Counted from the stretch's first letter, positions 37,335 to 49,141 are shown. The stretch is 64,000 bases of DNA from Scopulibacillus daqui (GCF_016908855.1 NZ_JAFBER010000002.1:124001-188000); one strand, 5' to 3'. Notes: a model not told the origin generated them from the letters alone. Program-made: numbers and translations.

Positions 37335-40300
37335 GTGGTTGAAGGCAAATCAAGACAAGAACGGTTCATGCTTCTTCTCGAACAAATAGAGACACCTGAT
37401 GAGTTGCTTGAAAAATATATGGCTAATGGCACAATTGAAAGGTTAACTGTACACCAGAAAGAGCGCCGTTGGCATTTTACTTTTTTGTTCGATCACTGCC
37501 TGCCCTTGCATGTTTATCAATGGCTGGAAAAACAATTGATACATCATTTTCAACATATTGCTCAAGTATCATTTTCAATCAAAAGCCGGCATGCGGATGA
37601 TGATATTCACTACATTATTGAATATTGGGAAAAGCTCATTGAAAAGGTTGAAGGCATATCCGAAGCTTTTAAAAACTTCTTGAAAAATCATAAGCCGGTT
37701 ATTGAAAATCGTTCAATCATAATGTCGGTGAAAAATAATGCGGAAGCAATGATTGTAAAAAGAAAACTAGCTTCAAGTCTCAAAGAATACCTTTCAGATT
37801 TTGGGCTGCCGTGCGTTGATTTAGAGGTCCGTGTTGAAGAGCCTGAACAAGCCTATGAGCAATTTAAAAAGCAGCGTGATGAAGAAGATAAATTAAAAGT
37901 TATTGCGGCAATGGAAGAACAGGAAAAACTGAAAAAGCAAAAACAGGAAAAGTCACAAGAAGCACCGCAAGAAGGGCCGTTATTAATCGGTTATCAAATT
38001 AAGGACGAGCCTGTTACATTGAAAGAAATTGAAGATGAAGAACGGCGCATTGCTGTTCAGGGTTACGTGTTTGATGTTGATATAAGGGAACTAAGAAGCG
38101 GCCGGACGCTGCTTTTATTCAAAATAACAGATTATACAAGTTCTATTTTAGTGAAATATTTTTCAAGAGATAAAGAAGACGCGCAAAAAATCACTGCCCT
38201 TAAAAAAGGAATATGGGTTAAGGTTCGCGGCGGTGTTCAAAACGACACATTTGTCAGAGATTTAGTAATGATTGCCAACGATATTGAAGAAATCCAGCCA
38301 AAAAGAAGGCAAGATCAAGCACCAGAAGGCGAAAAGCGTGTAGAATTGCATGCTCATACCGCTATGAGCCAAATGGATGCCGTCGCTTCGGCTGAGTCGC
38401 TCGTCGCTCGGGCAGGTGAATGGGGACATAAGGCGATCGCTATTACTGATCACGGTGTTGTCCAATCATTTCCTGAAGCATATGCCGCCGGGAAAAAACA
38501 TGGCGTGAAAGTGCTGTATGGATTGGAAGCGAATCTGGTAGATGATGGTGTGCCGATTGCTTACAATGAAAGTCATCGGCTTCTGAACGACGATACTTAT
38601 GTTGTCTTCGATGTTGAGACGACAGGTCTTTCAGCGGTTTACCATAAAATTATCGAATTGGCAGCTGTAAAGGTAAGAAGAGGAGAAATCATTGATCGGT
38701 TTGAAAGGTTTGCTAACCCGCATGAATCTCTGTCGCAAACAATTATTGAACTAACCAGCATTACGGATGACATGCTTCAAGATGCGCCGGAAATTGAAGA
38801 GGTGCTAAAGGATTTTTATGAATTTATTGGTGATTCTATTCTTGTTGCGCATAATGCAAGCTTCGATATGGGATTTATGAATGCCAATTATGAACGGATC
38901 GGCTATGAGAAATTAACAAATCCGGTTATCGATACCCTAGAGCTTGGCCGGTTTTTATATCCTGATATGAAAAACCACCGGCTTAATACATTGTGTAAAG
39001 CTTTTAATATTGATTTAACCCAGCATCACCGTGCGATTTATGATGCAGAAGCGACAGGTTACTTACTTTGGAAAATGATCAGCGATGCTCAAGAGAAAGG
39101 CATTACCCATCATGATCAGCTTAATGATAATATGGGGCAAGGCAACTTCGAGAGGGTAAGGCCGAGTCATGTGATTATACTTGCAAAAAACCAGACAGGC
39201 TTGAAAAATCTTTATAAGCTTGTATCGCTTTCGCATGTTCAGTACTTCTACCGTGTGCCAAGAATACCGAGGTCGCAGCTGGAAAAGCATCGGGAAGGGC
39301 TGTTGATTGGTTCGGGCTGCGATAAGGGCGAAGTGTTTGAAGCGATGATGCAAAAGTCAGCAGATGAAGCAGAAGATGCCGCTAAATTTTATGATTACAT
39401 CGAAATTCAGCCGCTGGCTAATTATGCTCATCTTATTGAAAAAGAACTGGTCAACGACGAGTTGGCTTTAAAACAAATCGTCGGCAATCTCGTTAAACTC
39501 GGCGAAAAGCTGAATAAGCCGGTCGTCGCGACAGGGAATGTTCACTACATTGATCCCCATGAACATTTGTACCGCAAAATATTAATAGCTTCGCAAGCCG
39601 GCAATCCTTTAAACAGGCAAACACAGCCGCAAGTTCATTTCCGGTCGACTGATGAAATGCTGGCGTGTTTTAGTTTCTTAGGTGAAGAAAAGGCAAAAGA
39701 AGTGGTCGTTGCAAATCCTAATCATATTGCGGATCAGATTGATGATATAGCCCCTGTACCTGATGAATTATATACGCCGAAAATTGAAGGCGCCGATGAT
39801 GAAGTTAGGAATATGAGTTATCGGAAAGCCCGTTCTATCTACGGCGACGAGCTTCCCGAGATTGTTGAAAAGCGCTTGGAAAAAGAACTGAAGAGCATCA
39901 TAGGCCACGGCTTTGCCGTCATTTACCTTATTTCTCACAAGCTTGTTAAAAAGTCACTTGTAGATGGCTATCTTGTTGGATCCAGAGGTTCTGTAGGGTC
40001 TTCATTTGTGGCGACGATGATGGATATTACCGAGGTTAATCCGCTGCCGCCTCATTATGTATGTCCTAAATGTCATCATGTTGAATTTTTTACAGACGGA
40101 TCGGTTGCCTGCGGTTTTGACTTGCCTGACAAAGCTTGTCCAGAGTGCGGGGCTGATTATAAAAAGGACGGTCATGACATTCCATTTGAAACATTCTTAG
40201 GCTTTAAAGGTGATAAAGTACCGGATATTGACTTGAACTTTTCAGGTGAATATCAGCCAACCGCCCATGCCTATACCAAAGAATTATTCGGTGAAGATTA

Positions 40301-41642
40301 TGTTTACCGAGCTGGAACAATAGGCACAGTCGCAGATAAAACAGCGTATGGATTCGTGAAAGGGTATGAAGGCGACCATAACCTTCACTTCCGCGGCGCA
40401 GAAATTGACCGGCTGGCATCGGGATGTACAGGTGTCAAACGAACAACTGGACAACATCCGGGCGGTATTATTGTTATTCCTGATTATATGGATGTTCATG
40501 ATTTTACGCCTATTCAGTACCCAGCGGATGATAAAACCTCTGAATGGCGGACGACTCATTTTGATTTCCATTCTATCCATGACAATGTTTTGAAGTTAGA
40601 TATTCTGGGTCACGATGATCCGACCGTTATTCGTATGCTGCAAGATTTAAGCGGAATTGATCCGAAAACGATTCCTACTGATGATCCCGAAGTGATGAAA
40701 ATCTTCAGTTCAACAGAGTCTCTTGGTGTAACAGAAGAGCAAATCCGCTGCAAAACGGGTACGCTGGGCATTCCTGAGTTTGGTACGCGATTTGTCAGAC
40801 AAATGCTTGAGGATACGAAGCCGACAACATTTGCCGAACTTGTCCAAATTTCCGGATTGTCGCACGGAACGGATGTATGGTTAGGAAACGCTCAAGAACT
40901 GATAAATAATGGGACGTGTGTGTTAAAAGACGTGATTGGCTGTCGGGATGATATTATGGTTTATTTAATGCATAAAGGTTTGGAACCGTCTCTTGCCTTT
41001 AGGATTATGGAATCTGTAAGGAAAGGCAAAGGCCTTACTGATGAATGGATCGAAGAAATGAAAAAGCATCATGTTCCTGACTGGTATATTGATTCTTGCT
41101 TAAAGATTAAGTACATGTTCCCGAAAGCCCATGCCACAGCGTATGTGCTCATGGCAGTAAGAATTGCCCATTTCAAAGTTCATCATCCAATATTATTTTA
41201 CGCAACTTATTTCTCGGTAAGGGCTGATGATTTCGATATAGATGTGATGCGTCGGGGTTCTAACGCTATAAGAGCAAAAATGGATGAAATTGAAGGCAAA
41301 GGATTAGATGCTTCTCCAAAAGAAAAGAACTTGTTAGTTGTTTTAGAACTGGCTCTGGAAATGTGTGAACGAGGATTCAGTTTTCAATCAGTCGATCTGT
41401 ACCGGTCAAAAGCGACTGAGTTTGTCGTCGATGGAGATTCGCTTATTCCTCCGTTTAATGCTTTGCAAGGTGTAGGAACCAACGCGGCCATTAATATTGT
41501 TAAAGCAAGAGAAGAGGGTGAATTTCTATCCAAAGAAGATTTGCAAAAACGTGCGAAGCTCTCAAGGACAGTTATCGAATATCTTGATCAACACGGCTGT
41601 TTAGAAGGGATGCCGGAGGCTAATCAACTTTCGCTATTCTAA
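37335..41642 (+). CDS. polC: DNA polymerase III alpha subunit, PolC type
   Basis: Main replicative polymerase of low-GC Gram-positives. In order: N-terminal domain, OB fold (about 235-320), PHP domain ([15 protein letters not shown]) interrupted by the DEDD proofreading exonuclease ([20 protein letters not shown] near 425), zinc finger (CPKC ... CPEC around 910-940), catalytic palm ([14 protein letters not shown]) and a C-terminal beta-clamp motif QLSLF. 1435 residues, as in B. subtilis. GTG start after GAGAGGAG. Confidence 0.98.
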   Translation: MVEGKSRQERFMLLLEQIETPDELLEKYMANGTIERLTVHQKERRWHFTFLFDHCLPLHVYQWLEKQLIHHFQHIAQVSFSIKSRHADDDIHYIIEYWEKLIEKVEGISEAFKNFLKNHKPVIENRSIIMSVKNNAEAMIVKRKLASSLKEYLSDFGLPCVDLEVRVEEPEQAYEQFKKQRDEEDKLKVIAAMEEQEKLKKQKQEKSQEAPQEGPLLIGYQIKDEPVTLKEIEDEERRIAVQGYVFDVDIRELRSGRTLLLFKITDYTSSILVKYFSRDKEDAQKITALKKGIWVKVRGGVQNDTFVRDLVMIANDIEEIQPKRRQDQAPEGEKRVELHAHTAMSQMDAVASAESLVARAGEWGHKAIAITDHGVVQSFPEAYAAGKKHGVKVLYGLEANLVDDGVPIAYNESHRLLNDDTYVVFDVETTGLSAVYHKIIELAAVKVRRGEIIDRFERFANPHESLSQTIIELTSITDDMLQDAPEIEEVLKDFYEFIGDSILVAHNASFDMGFMNANYERIGYEKLTNPVIDTLELGRFLYPDMKNHRLNTLCKAFNIDLTQHHRAIYDAEATGYLLWKMISDAQEKGITHHDQLNDNMGQGNFERVRPSHVIILAKNQTGLKNLYKLVSLSHVQYFYRVPRIPRSQLEKHREGLLIGSGCDKGEVFEAMMQKSADEAEDAAKFYDYIEIQPLANYAHLIEKELVNDELALKQIVGNLVKLGEKLNKPVVATGNVHYIDPHEHLYRKILIASQAGNPLNRQTQPQVHFRSTDEMLACFSFLGEEKAKEVVVANPNHIADQIDDIAPVPDELYTPKIEGADDEVRNMSYRKARSIYGDELPEIVEKRLEKELKSIIGHGFAVIYLISHKLVKKSLVDGYLVGSRGSVGSSFVATMMDITEVNPLPPHYVCPKCHHVEFFTDGSVACGFDLPDKACPECGADYKKDGHDIPFETFLGFKGDKVPDIDLNFSGEYQPTAHAYTKELFGEDYVYRAGTIGTVADKTAYGFVKGYEGDHNLHFRGAEIDRLASGCTGVKRTTGQHPGGIIVIPDYMDVHDFTPIQYPADDKTSEWRTTHFDFHSIHDNVLKLDILGHDDPTVIRMLQDLSGIDPKTIPTDDPEVMKIFSSTESLGVTEEQIRCKTGTLGIPEFGTRFVRQMLEDTKPTTFAELVQISGLSHGTDVWLGNAQELINNGTCVLKDVIGCRDDIMVYLMHKGLEPSLAFRIMESVRKGKGLTDEWIEEMKKHHVPDWYIDSCLKIKYMFPKAHATAYVLMAVRIAHFKVHHPILFYATYFSVRADDFDIDVMRRGSNAIRAKMDEIEGKGLDASPKEKNLLVVLELALEMCERGFSFQSVDLYRSKATEFVVDGDSLIPPFNALQGVGTNAAINIVKAREEGEFLSKEDLQKRAKLSRTVIEYLDQHGCLEGMPEANQLSLF

Positions 41643-41715
41643 AGTGATGCGTCATAGCCAAACTAAATAAAGCTGAACGGTAAAATTTCAGCCGCGTTCA
41701 ACAAATTCTAAAATG

Positions 41716-41744
41716 TTGCCTTACACAATAGGGTATGATATATT
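41716..41744 (+). promoter_or_regulatory. Sigma-A promoter for the rimP-nusA-infB operon
   Basis: TTGCCT at 41716-41721, a 17-bp spacer and TATATT at 41739-41744. The transcript would begin near 41751 and run into the terminator at 41778 before reaching rimP. Confidence 0.75.
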
Positions 41745-41777
41745 AAATTTGGAGATACTAGTGAATAGGTCGTTACC

Positions 41778-41810
41778 AAAGAGTGGGGATTTTCCCACTC
41801 TTTCGTTTTT
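41778..41810 (+). terminator. Leader terminator upstream of rimP (probable NusA-dependent attenuator)
   Basis: AAAGAGTGGG at 41778-41787 pairs with CCCACTCTTT at 41794-41803, followed by CGTTTTT. It lies between the promoter and the rimP ribosome site (AAAGGAGG). In B. subtilis the same operon is autoregulated by NusA-stimulated termination in its leader, so the position suggests the same control here. Confidence 0.85.
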
Positions 41811-41828
41811 CGTGAAAGGAGGCTTTTT

Positions 41829-42299
41829 ATGGCCAGTAAAGTTGCAGAATTAACCAAAGAACTTGTTGAACCGATACTCAGCGACCTTGATCTAGAGCTT
41901 GTCGATGTTGAGTATGTAAAGGAAGGTAAGAACTGGTTTCTTCGTGTATTTATTGATTCGCCTGAAGGCGTGGATTTGGACACATGCACAGCTGTCAGTG
42001 AAAGGTTAAGTGAAACTTTAGATGAGAAAGATCCGATTAAGGAGCCTTATTATCTTGAAGTATCATCTCCAGGGGCCGAAAGACCTTTAAAAAATTTAAA
42101 AGATTATAAGCAGGCTGTGAATAAAAATGTCCGCATCACAACCTACGAACCCATTAATGGCGAAAAAGCGTTTGAGGGAGAGCTTACTGAAGTAAGCGAT
42201 AATCAAATAGTGCTTGCGATCAAGAAAAAAAACAAAGTTGAAACGGTAGAAATACCATTTGAAAAGGTTGCAAGCGCACGTCTTGCAATTATTTTTTAA
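41829..42299 (+). CDS. rimP: Ribosome maturation factor RimP
   Basis: Needed for 30S subunit assembly. Two-domain protein: N-terminal alpha/beta domain ([20 protein letters not shown]), signature [14 protein letters not shown] near 75-90, and a C-terminal SH3-like domain. 156 residues. First gene of the nusA operon, after AAAGGAGG. Confidence 0.96.
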   Translation: MASKVAELTKELVEPILSDLDLELVDVEYVKEGKNWFLRVFIDSPEGVDLDTCTAVSERLSETLDEKDPIKEPYYLEVSSPGAERPLKNLKDYKQAVNKNVRITTYEPINGEKAFEGELTEVSDNQIVLAIKKKNKVETVEIPFEKVASARLAIIF

Positions 42300-42312
42300 G
42301 GTGTTCAAAACT

Positions 42313-42334
42313 AAGGGGACGCCCCCCTTTTTTT
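42313..42334 (+). terminator. Intrinsic terminator between rimP and nusA
   Basis: AAGGGG at 42313-42318 pairs with CCCCTT at 42324-42329, followed by a run of seven to eight T. It lies inside the operon, 50 bp before nusA, and is preceded by a half copy (GTGTTCAAAA, 42301-42310) of the dispersed repeat. Partial termination would reduce nusA relative to rimP. Confidence 0.75.
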
Positions 42335-42384
42335 GAAGCCGTTTTTAGTTAAGTTTTCTATATAAGAAGGGGAGATAAAATAAA

Positions 42385-43572
42385 ATGGCTAGTGACCTTT
42401 TAGATGCTATTTCGGCACTGGAGAAAGATAAAGGAATTAGTAAAGAGGTCTTGATAGACGCTTTAGAAGCTGCGTTAATTTCAGCATATAAAAGAAATTT
42501 TAATCAAGCACAGAATGTGCGTGTCGACATTAATGAAGCATCGGGAAGCATTAAAGTACTTGCCCGTAAAGACGTCGTTGATGAAGTTGTCGATCCCCGC
42601 TTACAAATCTCCTTGGAGCAGGCAAAGGAGATTAATTCGCAGTATGATATAGGCGATATTGTTGAAATAGAAGTAACGCCTAAGAACTTTGGCCGCATTG
42701 CTGCGCAAACGGCTAAGCAAGTCGTTACCCAGCGTGTGCGCGAAGCTGAACGGGGCGTTATCTATTCAGAATTCATTGATCGCGAAGATGATATCATGAC
42801 AGGTATTGTACAGCGAATTGATCATCGGTTTATTTACGTTGATTTGGGACGAGTTGAGGCTCTCCTTCCAGCATCTGAACAAATGCCGAATGAACAATAT
42901 CACCCGCATGATCGTATTAAAGTATATATTACAAAGGTTGAAAATACGACGAAGGGACCGTCAGTGATGGTGTCACGGACCCATCCCGGCCTGCTCAAAA
43001 GACTTTTTGAGCTTGAGGTTCCGGAAATTTATGACGGGACTGTTGAAATTAAATCAATTGCCCGGGAAGCCGGCGACCGTTCAAAGATAGCTGTTTACGC
43101 TGAAGATCCGGAAGTCGATCCTGTTGGTTCATGCGTCGGTCAAAAAGGTTCGCGCGTTCAAGCGATTGTAACCGAGCTGAAAGGTGAAAAAATCGATATT
43201 GTCCGCTGGTCCAGCGACCCTGTTGAATATGTGGCAAATGCACTAAGCCCGTCTAAGGTTGTTAAAGTCCTTGTTGATGAAGAGGAGAAGGCAACAACTG
43301 TTGTTGTTCCTGATTACCAACTGTCGCTTGCCATCGGCAAGAAAGGTCAAAATGCAAGGCTGGCAGCCAAATTAACAGGTTGGAAAATTGATATTAAAAG
43401 CGAGTCTGAAGCAGGAGACCTTCTGCTTGGCCAAGAAGATGAAAATACTTTCGATGAAATAGAACCGCAAGAACAAGCGGATTTTAATGAAGAACTAACA
43501 GAAGAGCGCAAGGTTGAAACAGAAAGCGAAACATTTGAAGAATTAAAAGAGCTTGAAGAAAATAATGAATAG
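42385..43572 (+). CDS. nusA: Transcription termination/antitermination factor NusA
   Basis: Binds RNA polymerase and promotes pausing and intrinsic termination. N-terminal domain, S1 domain (GIVQRIDHRFIYVDLGRVEA near 135), and two KH domains (DPVGSCVGQKGSRVQAI; LAIGKKGQNARLAAKLTGW). 395 residues; about 25 longer than B. subtilis because of an acidic Glu-rich C-terminal tail. AAGGGGAG precedes the ATG. Confidence 0.97.
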   Translation: MASDLLDAISALEKDKGISKEVLIDALEAALISAYKRNFNQAQNVRVDINEASGSIKVLARKDVVDEVVDPRLQISLEQAKEINSQYDIGDIVEIEVTPKNFGRIAAQTAKQVVTQRVREAERGVIYSEFIDREDDIMTGIVQRIDHRFIYVDLGRVEALLPASEQMPNEQYHPHDRIKVYITKVENTTKGPSVMVSRTHPGLLKRLFELEVPEIYDGTVEIKSIAREAGDRSKIAVYAEDPEVDPVGSCVGQKGSRVQAIVTELKGEKIDIVRWSSDPVEYVANALSPSKVVKVLVDEEEKATTVVVPDYQLSLAIGKKGQNARLAAKLTGWKIDIKSESEAGDLLLGQEDENTFDEIEPQEQADFNEELTEERKVETESETFEELKELEENNE

Positions 43573-43587
43573 GGTAGGTGTATGCGC

Positions 43588-43869
43588 ATGAAGAAACGCA
43601 AGATTCCAATGCGTAAGTGTATCGCTTGTCAAAATTCAGAAGAAAAAAAGGCTCTTTTCCGAATTGTTCGCTCTCCTGAAGGGGAGGTTTCATTAGATCT
43701 TACCGGTAAAAAGAACGGCAGAGGCGCTTATTTATCAAAAAATAAAGCATGTATAGAAAAAGCCCGCGATAAAAACTTATTGTCTCGTCACCTGCAAGTA
43801 GATGTTAATGATCAAGTTTTTGAAGAAATGCTTGCTTATTTAGAGGAGCATCCATCTGAGAATGGCTAA
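43588..43869 (+). CDS. rnpM: YlxR-family RNA-binding protein (RnpM)
   Basis: Small DUF448 protein. KIPMRKCIACQNSEEKKALF and the family motif GRGAYLSKNKACI are present. In B. subtilis the ortholog (YlxR, renamed RnpM) binds and modulates RNase P. The ATG at 43588 lies 7 nt after AGGTAGGTG; the ATG at 43582 is in frame and also possible. 93 residues. Its end overlaps ylxQ by 8 bp. Confidence 0.92.
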   Translation: MKKRKIPMRKCIACQNSEEKKALFRIVRSPEGEVSLDLTGKKNGRGAYLSKNKACIEKARDKNLLSRHLQVDVNDQVFEEMLAYLEEHPSENG

Positions 43870-44179
43870 TCAAAAATGGGCATCCTTTCTGGGGTTGGCA
43901 AACCGGGCAAGAAAAGTCGTTTCGGGAGAAGAGACTGTTTTACGGGTTGTACGTCAGAATAAAGCAGCGGTTGTCATCCTGTCCGCTGATGCATCAGAAC
44001 GTACAAGGAAGACTATCACCGATAAATGCCGCTACTATAACGTACCGCTTCGCACTGTCGAAGACCGCCGGCAGCTTGGTCAAGCGATCGGCCAACCGGC
44101 ACGGGTCATTGTGGCGGTCACGGATAAAGGCTTTGGTGATAAATTGATCGCTTTAATAGATCAATCACTACGGGGGTGA
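43862..44179 (+). CDS. ylxQ: YlxQ, L7Ae-family RNA-binding protein
   Basis: Ribosomal L7Ae/L30e/S12e/Gadd45-type kink-turn binding fold: [20 protein letters not shown] then [16 protein letters not shown]. 105 residues. Located between rnpM and infB, as in all Bacillales. No essential role is known. Overlaps both neighbours by a few bases, indicating coupled translation. Confidence 0.92.
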   Translation: MANQKWASFLGLANRARKVVSGEETVLRVVRQNKAAVVILSADASERTRKTITDKCRYYNVPLRTVEDRRQLGQAIGQPARVIVAVTDKGFGDKLIALIDQSLRG

Positions 44180-44184
44180 ACGTA

Positions 44185-46410
44185 TTGAGTAAAATGCGTG
44201 TCTATGAATTCGCTAAACAAAATAAATTGACAAGTAAAGAAGTCATTTCAAAATTAAAAGATTTAGGATACACAGTATCAAGTCATATGGCGGTTATTGA
44301 TAATGATCAAGTCAATAAATTAAACAATAGCTACAATCGAAAGAAAGACAATCGAGAGTCCAAATCACCACAAAAGCAAAATAAAGAAAATCATTCAAAC
44401 CAAAACAGCCATACTAATAAAGCGAAAAGCTTTAAATCAAATAACAGCAAACCAAAGGTAGCAGATGAAGGGGTACACGTGAAAGAAGATACAAGAAACA
44501 AACATAAGAATGTTAAAAATGACGACAAAAGCACTCGGGACAACCAAAAGAAAAACTCAAACTTTAAGCCTAAGAAAAAATCAAGAAATAAAAATGCTCA
44601 TTCAGGCCATAAAAACAATCAACATAAAAATCCGCCGCAGCAGCGAAAAGAAAAGAAATTGCCTGAAAAAATTACTTTTACAGGTTCTTTAACAGTTGCA
44701 GAACTTGCCGATAAACTTGGCAGGGAATCTACAGAAATTATTAAAAAGCTGATGGCTTTAGGCGTTATGGCTACGAGAAACCAAGACCTTGACAAAGACA
44801 CCATCGAGCTTATTGCGGATGATTACGGCGTTCAAGCTGAAGAAGAAATTGTTTTCGATGAAACATCATTCGAAGATTACGATATTGAAATTGATGAAGA
44901 AACAGCAGTTACAAGACCGCCTGTTGTTACAATCATGGGCCACGTCGACCATGGGAAAACGACGTTGCTAGATTCCATTCGCCATACAAAGGTTACAGCA
45001 GGAGAAGCGGGCGGAATTACTCAGCATATCGGAGCATACCAAATTGATCATAATGGCAAGAAGATTACTTTCTTGGATACGCCAGGTCACGCTGCCTTTA
45101 CAACAATGCGGGCGCGCGGCGCTCAAATTACGGATATTACGGTTTTGGTTGTTGCTGCCGATGACGGTGTGATGCCGCAAACGGTAGAAGCCATTAATCA
45201 TGCCAAAGCTGCCAATGTTCCTATCATTGTTGCTGTCAATAAGATGGACAAAGAAGGTGCAAACCCTGATCGGGTCATGCAAGAATTGACAGAACATGAA
45301 CTTGTTCCGGAAGATTGGGGCGGAGATACGATCTTTGTTAAACTTTCAGCTATCAAAGGCGAGGGCATTGACGAGCTCCTTGAAATGATTCTCCTTGTTG
45401 CTGAAATGGGCGAGTACAAAGCAAACCCTGATAAAAAAGCTCGGGGAACTGTCATTGAAGCGCAACTTGATAAAGGCCGCGGGTCTGTCGCAACATTGCT
45501 TGTTCAAAACGGAACGCTTCACGTCGGCGATCCTATCGTCGTCGGCAATACTTTTGGCCGTGTCAGAGCAATGGTTAATGATTTGGGACGCCGCGTGAAA
45601 TCGGCATCTCCTTCAACGCCTGTTGAAATAACCGGTTTAAATGATGTGCCAAATGCCGGCGATCAATTTAAGGTGTTTGAAGATGAGAAGAAAGCCCGTC
45701 AAGTCGGAGAAGCCAGGGCTGAAAGGCAGCTTGCAGCTGAACGAAACGAATCATCCAAAGTTAGCTTGGATGATCTATTCCAACAAATTCAACAAGGCAA
45801 TATGAAAGAAATCAATGTGATCATTAAAGCGGATGTCCAAGGCTCTGTTGAAGCTGTTGCAGGCTCGCTTCGCAAAATTGATGTAGAAGGTGTTAAAGTT
45901 AACATTATTCATACCGGTGTCGGAGCTATTGCTGAATCTGATGTTATCCTGGCATCAGCCTCTAATGCTATTATTATCGGTTTTAATGTTCGTCCAGACA
46001 GTCATGCTAAGAAAACTGCAGAGGCTGAAAAAGTTGAAATCCGGCTATACCGGGTCATCTATGATGCCATCGATGAAATGGAAGCTGCAATGAAAGGCAT
46101 GCTGGATCCTGAATACAAAGAATCCGTTATCGGCCACGTAGAAGTGCGTACGACATTTAAAGTATCAAAAGTAGGAACAATCGCCGGCTGTTATGTAACT
46201 GACGGTAAAATCTCCCGAGATGCAGGGATTCGCTTAATTAGAGACGGCGTTGTCATTTATGAAGGACATGTAGATACGCTTAAACGCTTTAAAGACGATG
46301 CTAAGGAAGTCACTGCTGGATATGAATGCGGCGTAACTCTAGAAAACTTCAATGACATCAAAGAAGGCGACGAAATGGAAGCCTTTATCATGGAAGAAGT
46401 TAAGCGGTGA
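44185..46410 (+). CDS. infB: Translation initiation factor IF-2
   Basis: GTPase that recruits initiator tRNA. N-terminal IF2N module ([20 protein letters not shown]), a long Lys/Asn/Gln-rich linker (about 55-160), second IF2N, then G domain with [20 protein letters not shown] and NKMD, and domains II-IV. 741 residues; the linker accounts for its length. The TTG at 44185 has GGGGGTGA upstream and matches the B. subtilis N-terminus; the GTG at 44176 overlaps the ylxQ stop. Alternate-frame ORFs in the linker are artefacts. Confidence 0.97.
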   Translation: MSKMRVYEFAKQNKLTSKEVISKLKDLGYTVSSHMAVIDNDQVNKLNNSYNRKKDNRESKSPQKQNKENHSNQNSHTNKAKSFKSNNSKPKVADEGVHVKEDTRNKHKNVKNDDKSTRDNQKKNSNFKPKKKSRNKNAHSGHKNNQHKNPPQQRKEKKLPEKITFTGSLTVAELADKLGRESTEIIKKLMALGVMATRNQDLDKDTIELIADDYGVQAEEEIVFDETSFEDYDIEIDEETAVTRPPVVTIMGHVDHGKTTLLDSIRHTKVTAGEAGGITQHIGAYQIDHNGKKITFLDTPGHAAFTTMRARGAQITDITVLVVAADDGVMPQTVEAINHAKAANVPIIVAVNKMDKEGANPDRVMQELTEHELVPEDWGGDTIFVKLSAIKGEGIDELLEMILLVAEMGEYKANPDKKARGTVIEAQLDKGRGSVATLLVQNGTLHVGDPIVVGNTFGRVRAMVNDLGRRVKSASPSTPVEITGLNDVPNAGDQFKVFEDEKKARQVGEARAERQLAAERNESSKVSLDDLFQQIQQGNMKEINVIIKADVQGSVEAVAGSLRKIDVEGVKVNIIHTGVGAIAESDVILASASNAIIIGFNVRPDSHAKKTAEAEKVEIRLYRVIYDAIDEMEAAMKGMLDPEYKESVIGHVEVRTTFKVSKVGTIAGCYVTDGKISRDAGIRLIRDGVVIYEGHVDTLKRFKDDAKEVTAGYECGVTLENFNDIKEGDEMEAFIMEEVKR

Positions 46411-46688
46411 TCATCGGTGTTGTAAGATGTGAATGCTTTATATATCATGCACATTCACTGAAAGACAAACGTGCTGTTATTAAAAGCATTCTAACAAAAG
46501 CAAAGCAGCGCTTTAATGTATCTGCCAGCGAGATCGGCTATCAAGACGTTTGGCAGCGGACCGAGCTGGCTTTTGCAGCCGTATCACATTCAAAAGTGTT
46601 TGTCGAGCGTGAATTGCAGCGTTCACTGTCTCTTATTGATCAACATGATGGAATAGAAAGAACAGATACTGTTTTTGAGTGGTTGTAA
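46407..46688 (+). CDS. ylxP: YlxP-like DUF503 protein
   Basis: Small conserved protein of unknown biochemical function found next to rbfA in Bacillota. Family start [20 protein letters not shown] and [23 protein letters not shown] start at 46407 overlapping the infB stop by 4 bp, without its own clear ribosome site, so coupled. 93 residues. Confidence 0.92.
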   Translation: MIIGVVRCECFIYHAHSLKDKRAVIKSILTKAKQRFNVSASEIGYQDVWQRTELAFAAVSHSKVFVERELQRSLSLIDQHDGIERTDTVFEWL

Positions 46689-46702
46689 AGTGAGGTGGCA
46701 CC

Positions 46703-47053
46703 ATGTCAAATGTACGTGCATATCGAGTTGCTGAGCAAATTAAAAAAGAGCTGAGCGACATTGTTAATAATCAATTAAAAGATCCGCGCATCGGTTTTGT
46801 AACGATAACCGGTGTGGATGTTACCGGCGATTTGCAGCAAGCGACGGTATATATTACTGTTCTGGGTGATGACGAGAAAAAAGCTGAAACACTTGACGGC
46901 CTTCTCAAAGCGAAGGGATTTATTCGATCCGAAATTGGAAAAAGGATTCGCTTGAGAAAAACGCCTGATATTAACTTTAAGTTTGATCATTCGATTGAAT
47001 ATGGTAATCGTATCAACCGCCTATTACATGATTTAAACAATGATAATGATTAA
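46703..47053 (+). CDS. rbfA: Ribosome-binding factor A
   Basis: KH-fold protein needed for 16S rRNA 5' end maturation and cold growth. [20 protein letters not shown] at the N-terminus, [20 protein letters not shown] and [10 protein letters not shown]. 116 residues. GTGAGGTGG precedes the ATG. Followed by a terminator. Confidence 0.96.
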   Translation: MSNVRAYRVAEQIKKELSDIVNNQLKDPRIGFVTITGVDVTGDLQQATVYITVLGDDEKKAETLDGLLKAKGFIRSEIGKRIRLRKTPDINFKFDHSIEYGNRINRLLHDLNNDND

Positions 47054-47063
47054 CAATGTAACT

Positions 47064-47098
47064 AGGATAGGCATGTTTTTGTCTATCCTTTTCATTTT
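47064..47098 (+). terminator. Rho-independent terminator after rbfA
   Basis: AGGATAGGC at 47064-47072 pairs with GTCTATCCT at 47081-47089 (one wobble), followed by TTTCATTTT. It separates the nusA operon from truB. Confidence 0.75.
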
Positions 47099-47188
47099 CT
47101 AAGGTTATTTTAACTATGAATTTGATATTGAAATATAGAAGATTAAGCTTTTCGGCCTTTTTTATATTTATTGAAAGGAGCACGACCG

Positions 47189-48094
47189 TTGACTGATTAC
47201 CATGGTATTCTTCCGCTTTATAAACCAAAAGGAATGACATCTCATGATTGTGTATTTAAACTGCGCAAATTGCTGAATACAAAAAAAATCGGTCATACCG
47301 GTACGTTAGATCCGGAAGTTGATGGTGTCCTGCCAATGTGTATTGGACGGGCAACGAAAATAAGTGAATATTTAACAGCCTATCCCAAAAGCTACGATGG
47401 TGTGATTAGTCTTGGAACAGCAACCACGACAGAGGATCAAACGGGAGATATTATTGAACAAAAAAATGTTGCCGAACCAATCCCGCGGAAAAAAGTTGAA
47501 GATGTTTTCAAACAGTTTACAGGCCATATTGAACAGCAGCCGCCTATGTATTCTGCTGTTAAAGTTAAAGGGAAAAAACTTTATGAATATGCGAGGGAAG
47601 GCATTGAAGTAGAACGTCCGGTCAGAAGCGTCACGATCTACCAATTGCAGATGACAGATAATGAAAAAGACTATTTTGAGAAAGAGATTCCTTTTTTTGT
47701 TGATTGCAGTAAGGGGACTTACGTCAGAACATTAGCGGTTGATATCGGCAGGTCACTCGGTTATCCGGCGCATCTTGCCAAATTGACCAGAACGCGCTCA
47801 GGTCCTTTTCATTTAAAAGAATGCTATACTTTTGATAGGATAGAAAAAGCGGCAGAAGAAAATAACGTGCAAAGCATTTTAACGAGCATTGGCAAAGGTT
47901 TAGCATTCATGGCGTCTTGGGTTGTTGATGATAAAACGGCGGATCTTGTAGCAAACGGGGCTGTATTGCCCAAAACTAAAGACTTTCAAAATGATGTCTT
48001 TGCCGTTTATAATAGATTTGGCGATTGTTTAGCCATTTATAAACAGCATCCTAAAAAGAAGCAGTATATCAAACCAGTAAAAGTACTTATATAA
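47189..48094 (+). CDS. truB: tRNA pseudouridine-55 synthase
   Basis: Makes the universal pseudouridine at position 55 of the tRNA T-loop, next to the U54 that TrmFO methylates. Catalytic motif GHTGTLDPEVDGVLP with the active Asp near residue 40, plus YDGVISLGTAT and GTYVRTLAVDIG. The TTG at 47189 is 8 nt after AAAGGAG and begins MTDYHGILPLYKP; the upstream TTG at 47171 overlaps the ribosome site. 301 residues. Confidence 0.96.
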   Translation: MTDYHGILPLYKPKGMTSHDCVFKLRKLLNTKKIGHTGTLDPEVDGVLPMCIGRATKISEYLTAYPKSYDGVISLGTATTTEDQTGDIIEQKNVAEPIPRKKVEDVFKQFTGHIEQQPPMYSAVKVKGKKLYEYAREGIEVERPVRSVTIYQLQMTDNEKDYFEKEIPFFVDCSKGTYVRTLAVDIGRSLGYPAHLAKLTRTRSGPFHLKECYTFDRIEKAAEENNVQSILTSIGKGLAFMASWVVDDKTADLVANGAVLPKTKDFQNDVFAVYNRFGDCLAIYKQHPKKKQYIKPVKVLI

Positions 48095-48159
48095 TAGTTG
48101 TCTTTTTGATCGCGTTGTGATTTATTTTTTTAGCTAATAACTAATAGAAGGTGGCATCT

Positions 48160-49116
48160 ATGGAAAAGATATTTTTAACGCATCCACCTGAGATTGGAAA
48201 TAAGGATGCCAAAGAAAAGGTCATAGCCTTAGGCTATTTTGACGGCGTACATATCGGTCATCAAAAAGTGATAAAAACAGCTGTTAACTACGCAAGAGAA
48301 AAAGGGCTTGAAGCGGCTGTCATGACTTTCCACCCGCATCCGTCTGTTGTTTTAAAGCAATTAAAGAAAAGGGATAATTATTTAACTCCGCCGGAGGCTA
48401 AAGCTGAACTTATTCAAGAGCTTGGCGCCGACTTATTATATCTGGTTAAATTTGATGAGGCATTCAGCCGGCTGTCTCCACAAAGCTTCATTGATGAATA
48501 CATTATTAAACTTCATGCCAAACATATTGTTGCTGGTTTTGATTTTACTTATGGACGGATGGCCCAAGGCACGATGAATAATCTCGATGAGTATTCCCGA
48601 AAGATGTTCACTTACACGGTTGTTCCGAAAGTAGAGTGCCTTGGCGAAAAAGTCAGTACAACAAAAATCAGATCGCTTATATCGGAAGGGAAAGTTGATG
48701 ATGCCGTCAGCTGCTTAGGAAGGCATTATCAAATCTCGGGCACGGTTGTTCACGGTGATAAAAGAGGCAGAACAATTGGATTTCCAACAGCCAATGTCAA
48801 ATGCGATGAACCATACGTCTACCCCGCAAAAGGCGTTTATGCCGTTCAGTGCCAATTGAAAAACGGCTGGTACAATGGCGTTTGCAACGTTGGCCAGCGC
48901 CCAACATTCTATGACAATGAACAGCCGATTACCGTCGAAGTTTTTTTGCTTGATTTTGATGGCGATATTTATGATGAGGATATTAAAATTGTCTGGCATA
49001 AAAAACTGCGTGATGAAAAGAAATTTTCAGGTATTGATGCGTTAGTCGCTCAAATTGAAAAAGACAAACAGCAAACGATTGAATATTTTTCGCAGCTCGC
49101 GGATAAAACAACTTGA
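48160..49116 (+). CDS. ribF: Bifunctional riboflavin kinase / FAD synthetase
   Basis: Converts riboflavin to FMN and FAD. N-terminal nucleotidyltransferase domain ([28 protein letters not shown]) and C-terminal flavokinase domain ([37 protein letters not shown]). 318 residues. The ATG at 48160 follows AGAAGGTGG. Its end overlaps the rpsO promoter. Confidence 0.96.
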   Translation: MEKIFLTHPPEIGNKDAKEKVIALGYFDGVHIGHQKVIKTAVNYAREKGLEAAVMTFHPHPSVVLKQLKKRDNYLTPPEAKAELIQELGADLLYLVKFDEAFSRLSPQSFIDEYIIKLHAKHIVAGFDFTYGRMAQGTMNNLDEYSRKMFTYTVVPKVECLGEKVSTTKIRSLISEGKVDDAVSCLGRHYQISGTVVHGDKRGRTIGFPTANVKCDEPYVYPAKGVYAVQCQLKNGWYNGVCNVGQRPTFYDNEQPITVEVFLLDFDGDIYDEDIKIVWHKKLRDEKKFSGIDALVAQIEKDKQQTIEYFSQLADKTT

Positions 49117-49141
49117 ATTTTATATTAAAAACATGTATGCT
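49113..49141 (+). promoter_or_regulatory. Sigma-A promoter for rpsO
   Basis: TTGAAT at 49113-49118, a 17-bp spacer and TATGCT at 49136-49141, starting at the ribF stop codon. Confidence 0.65.
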
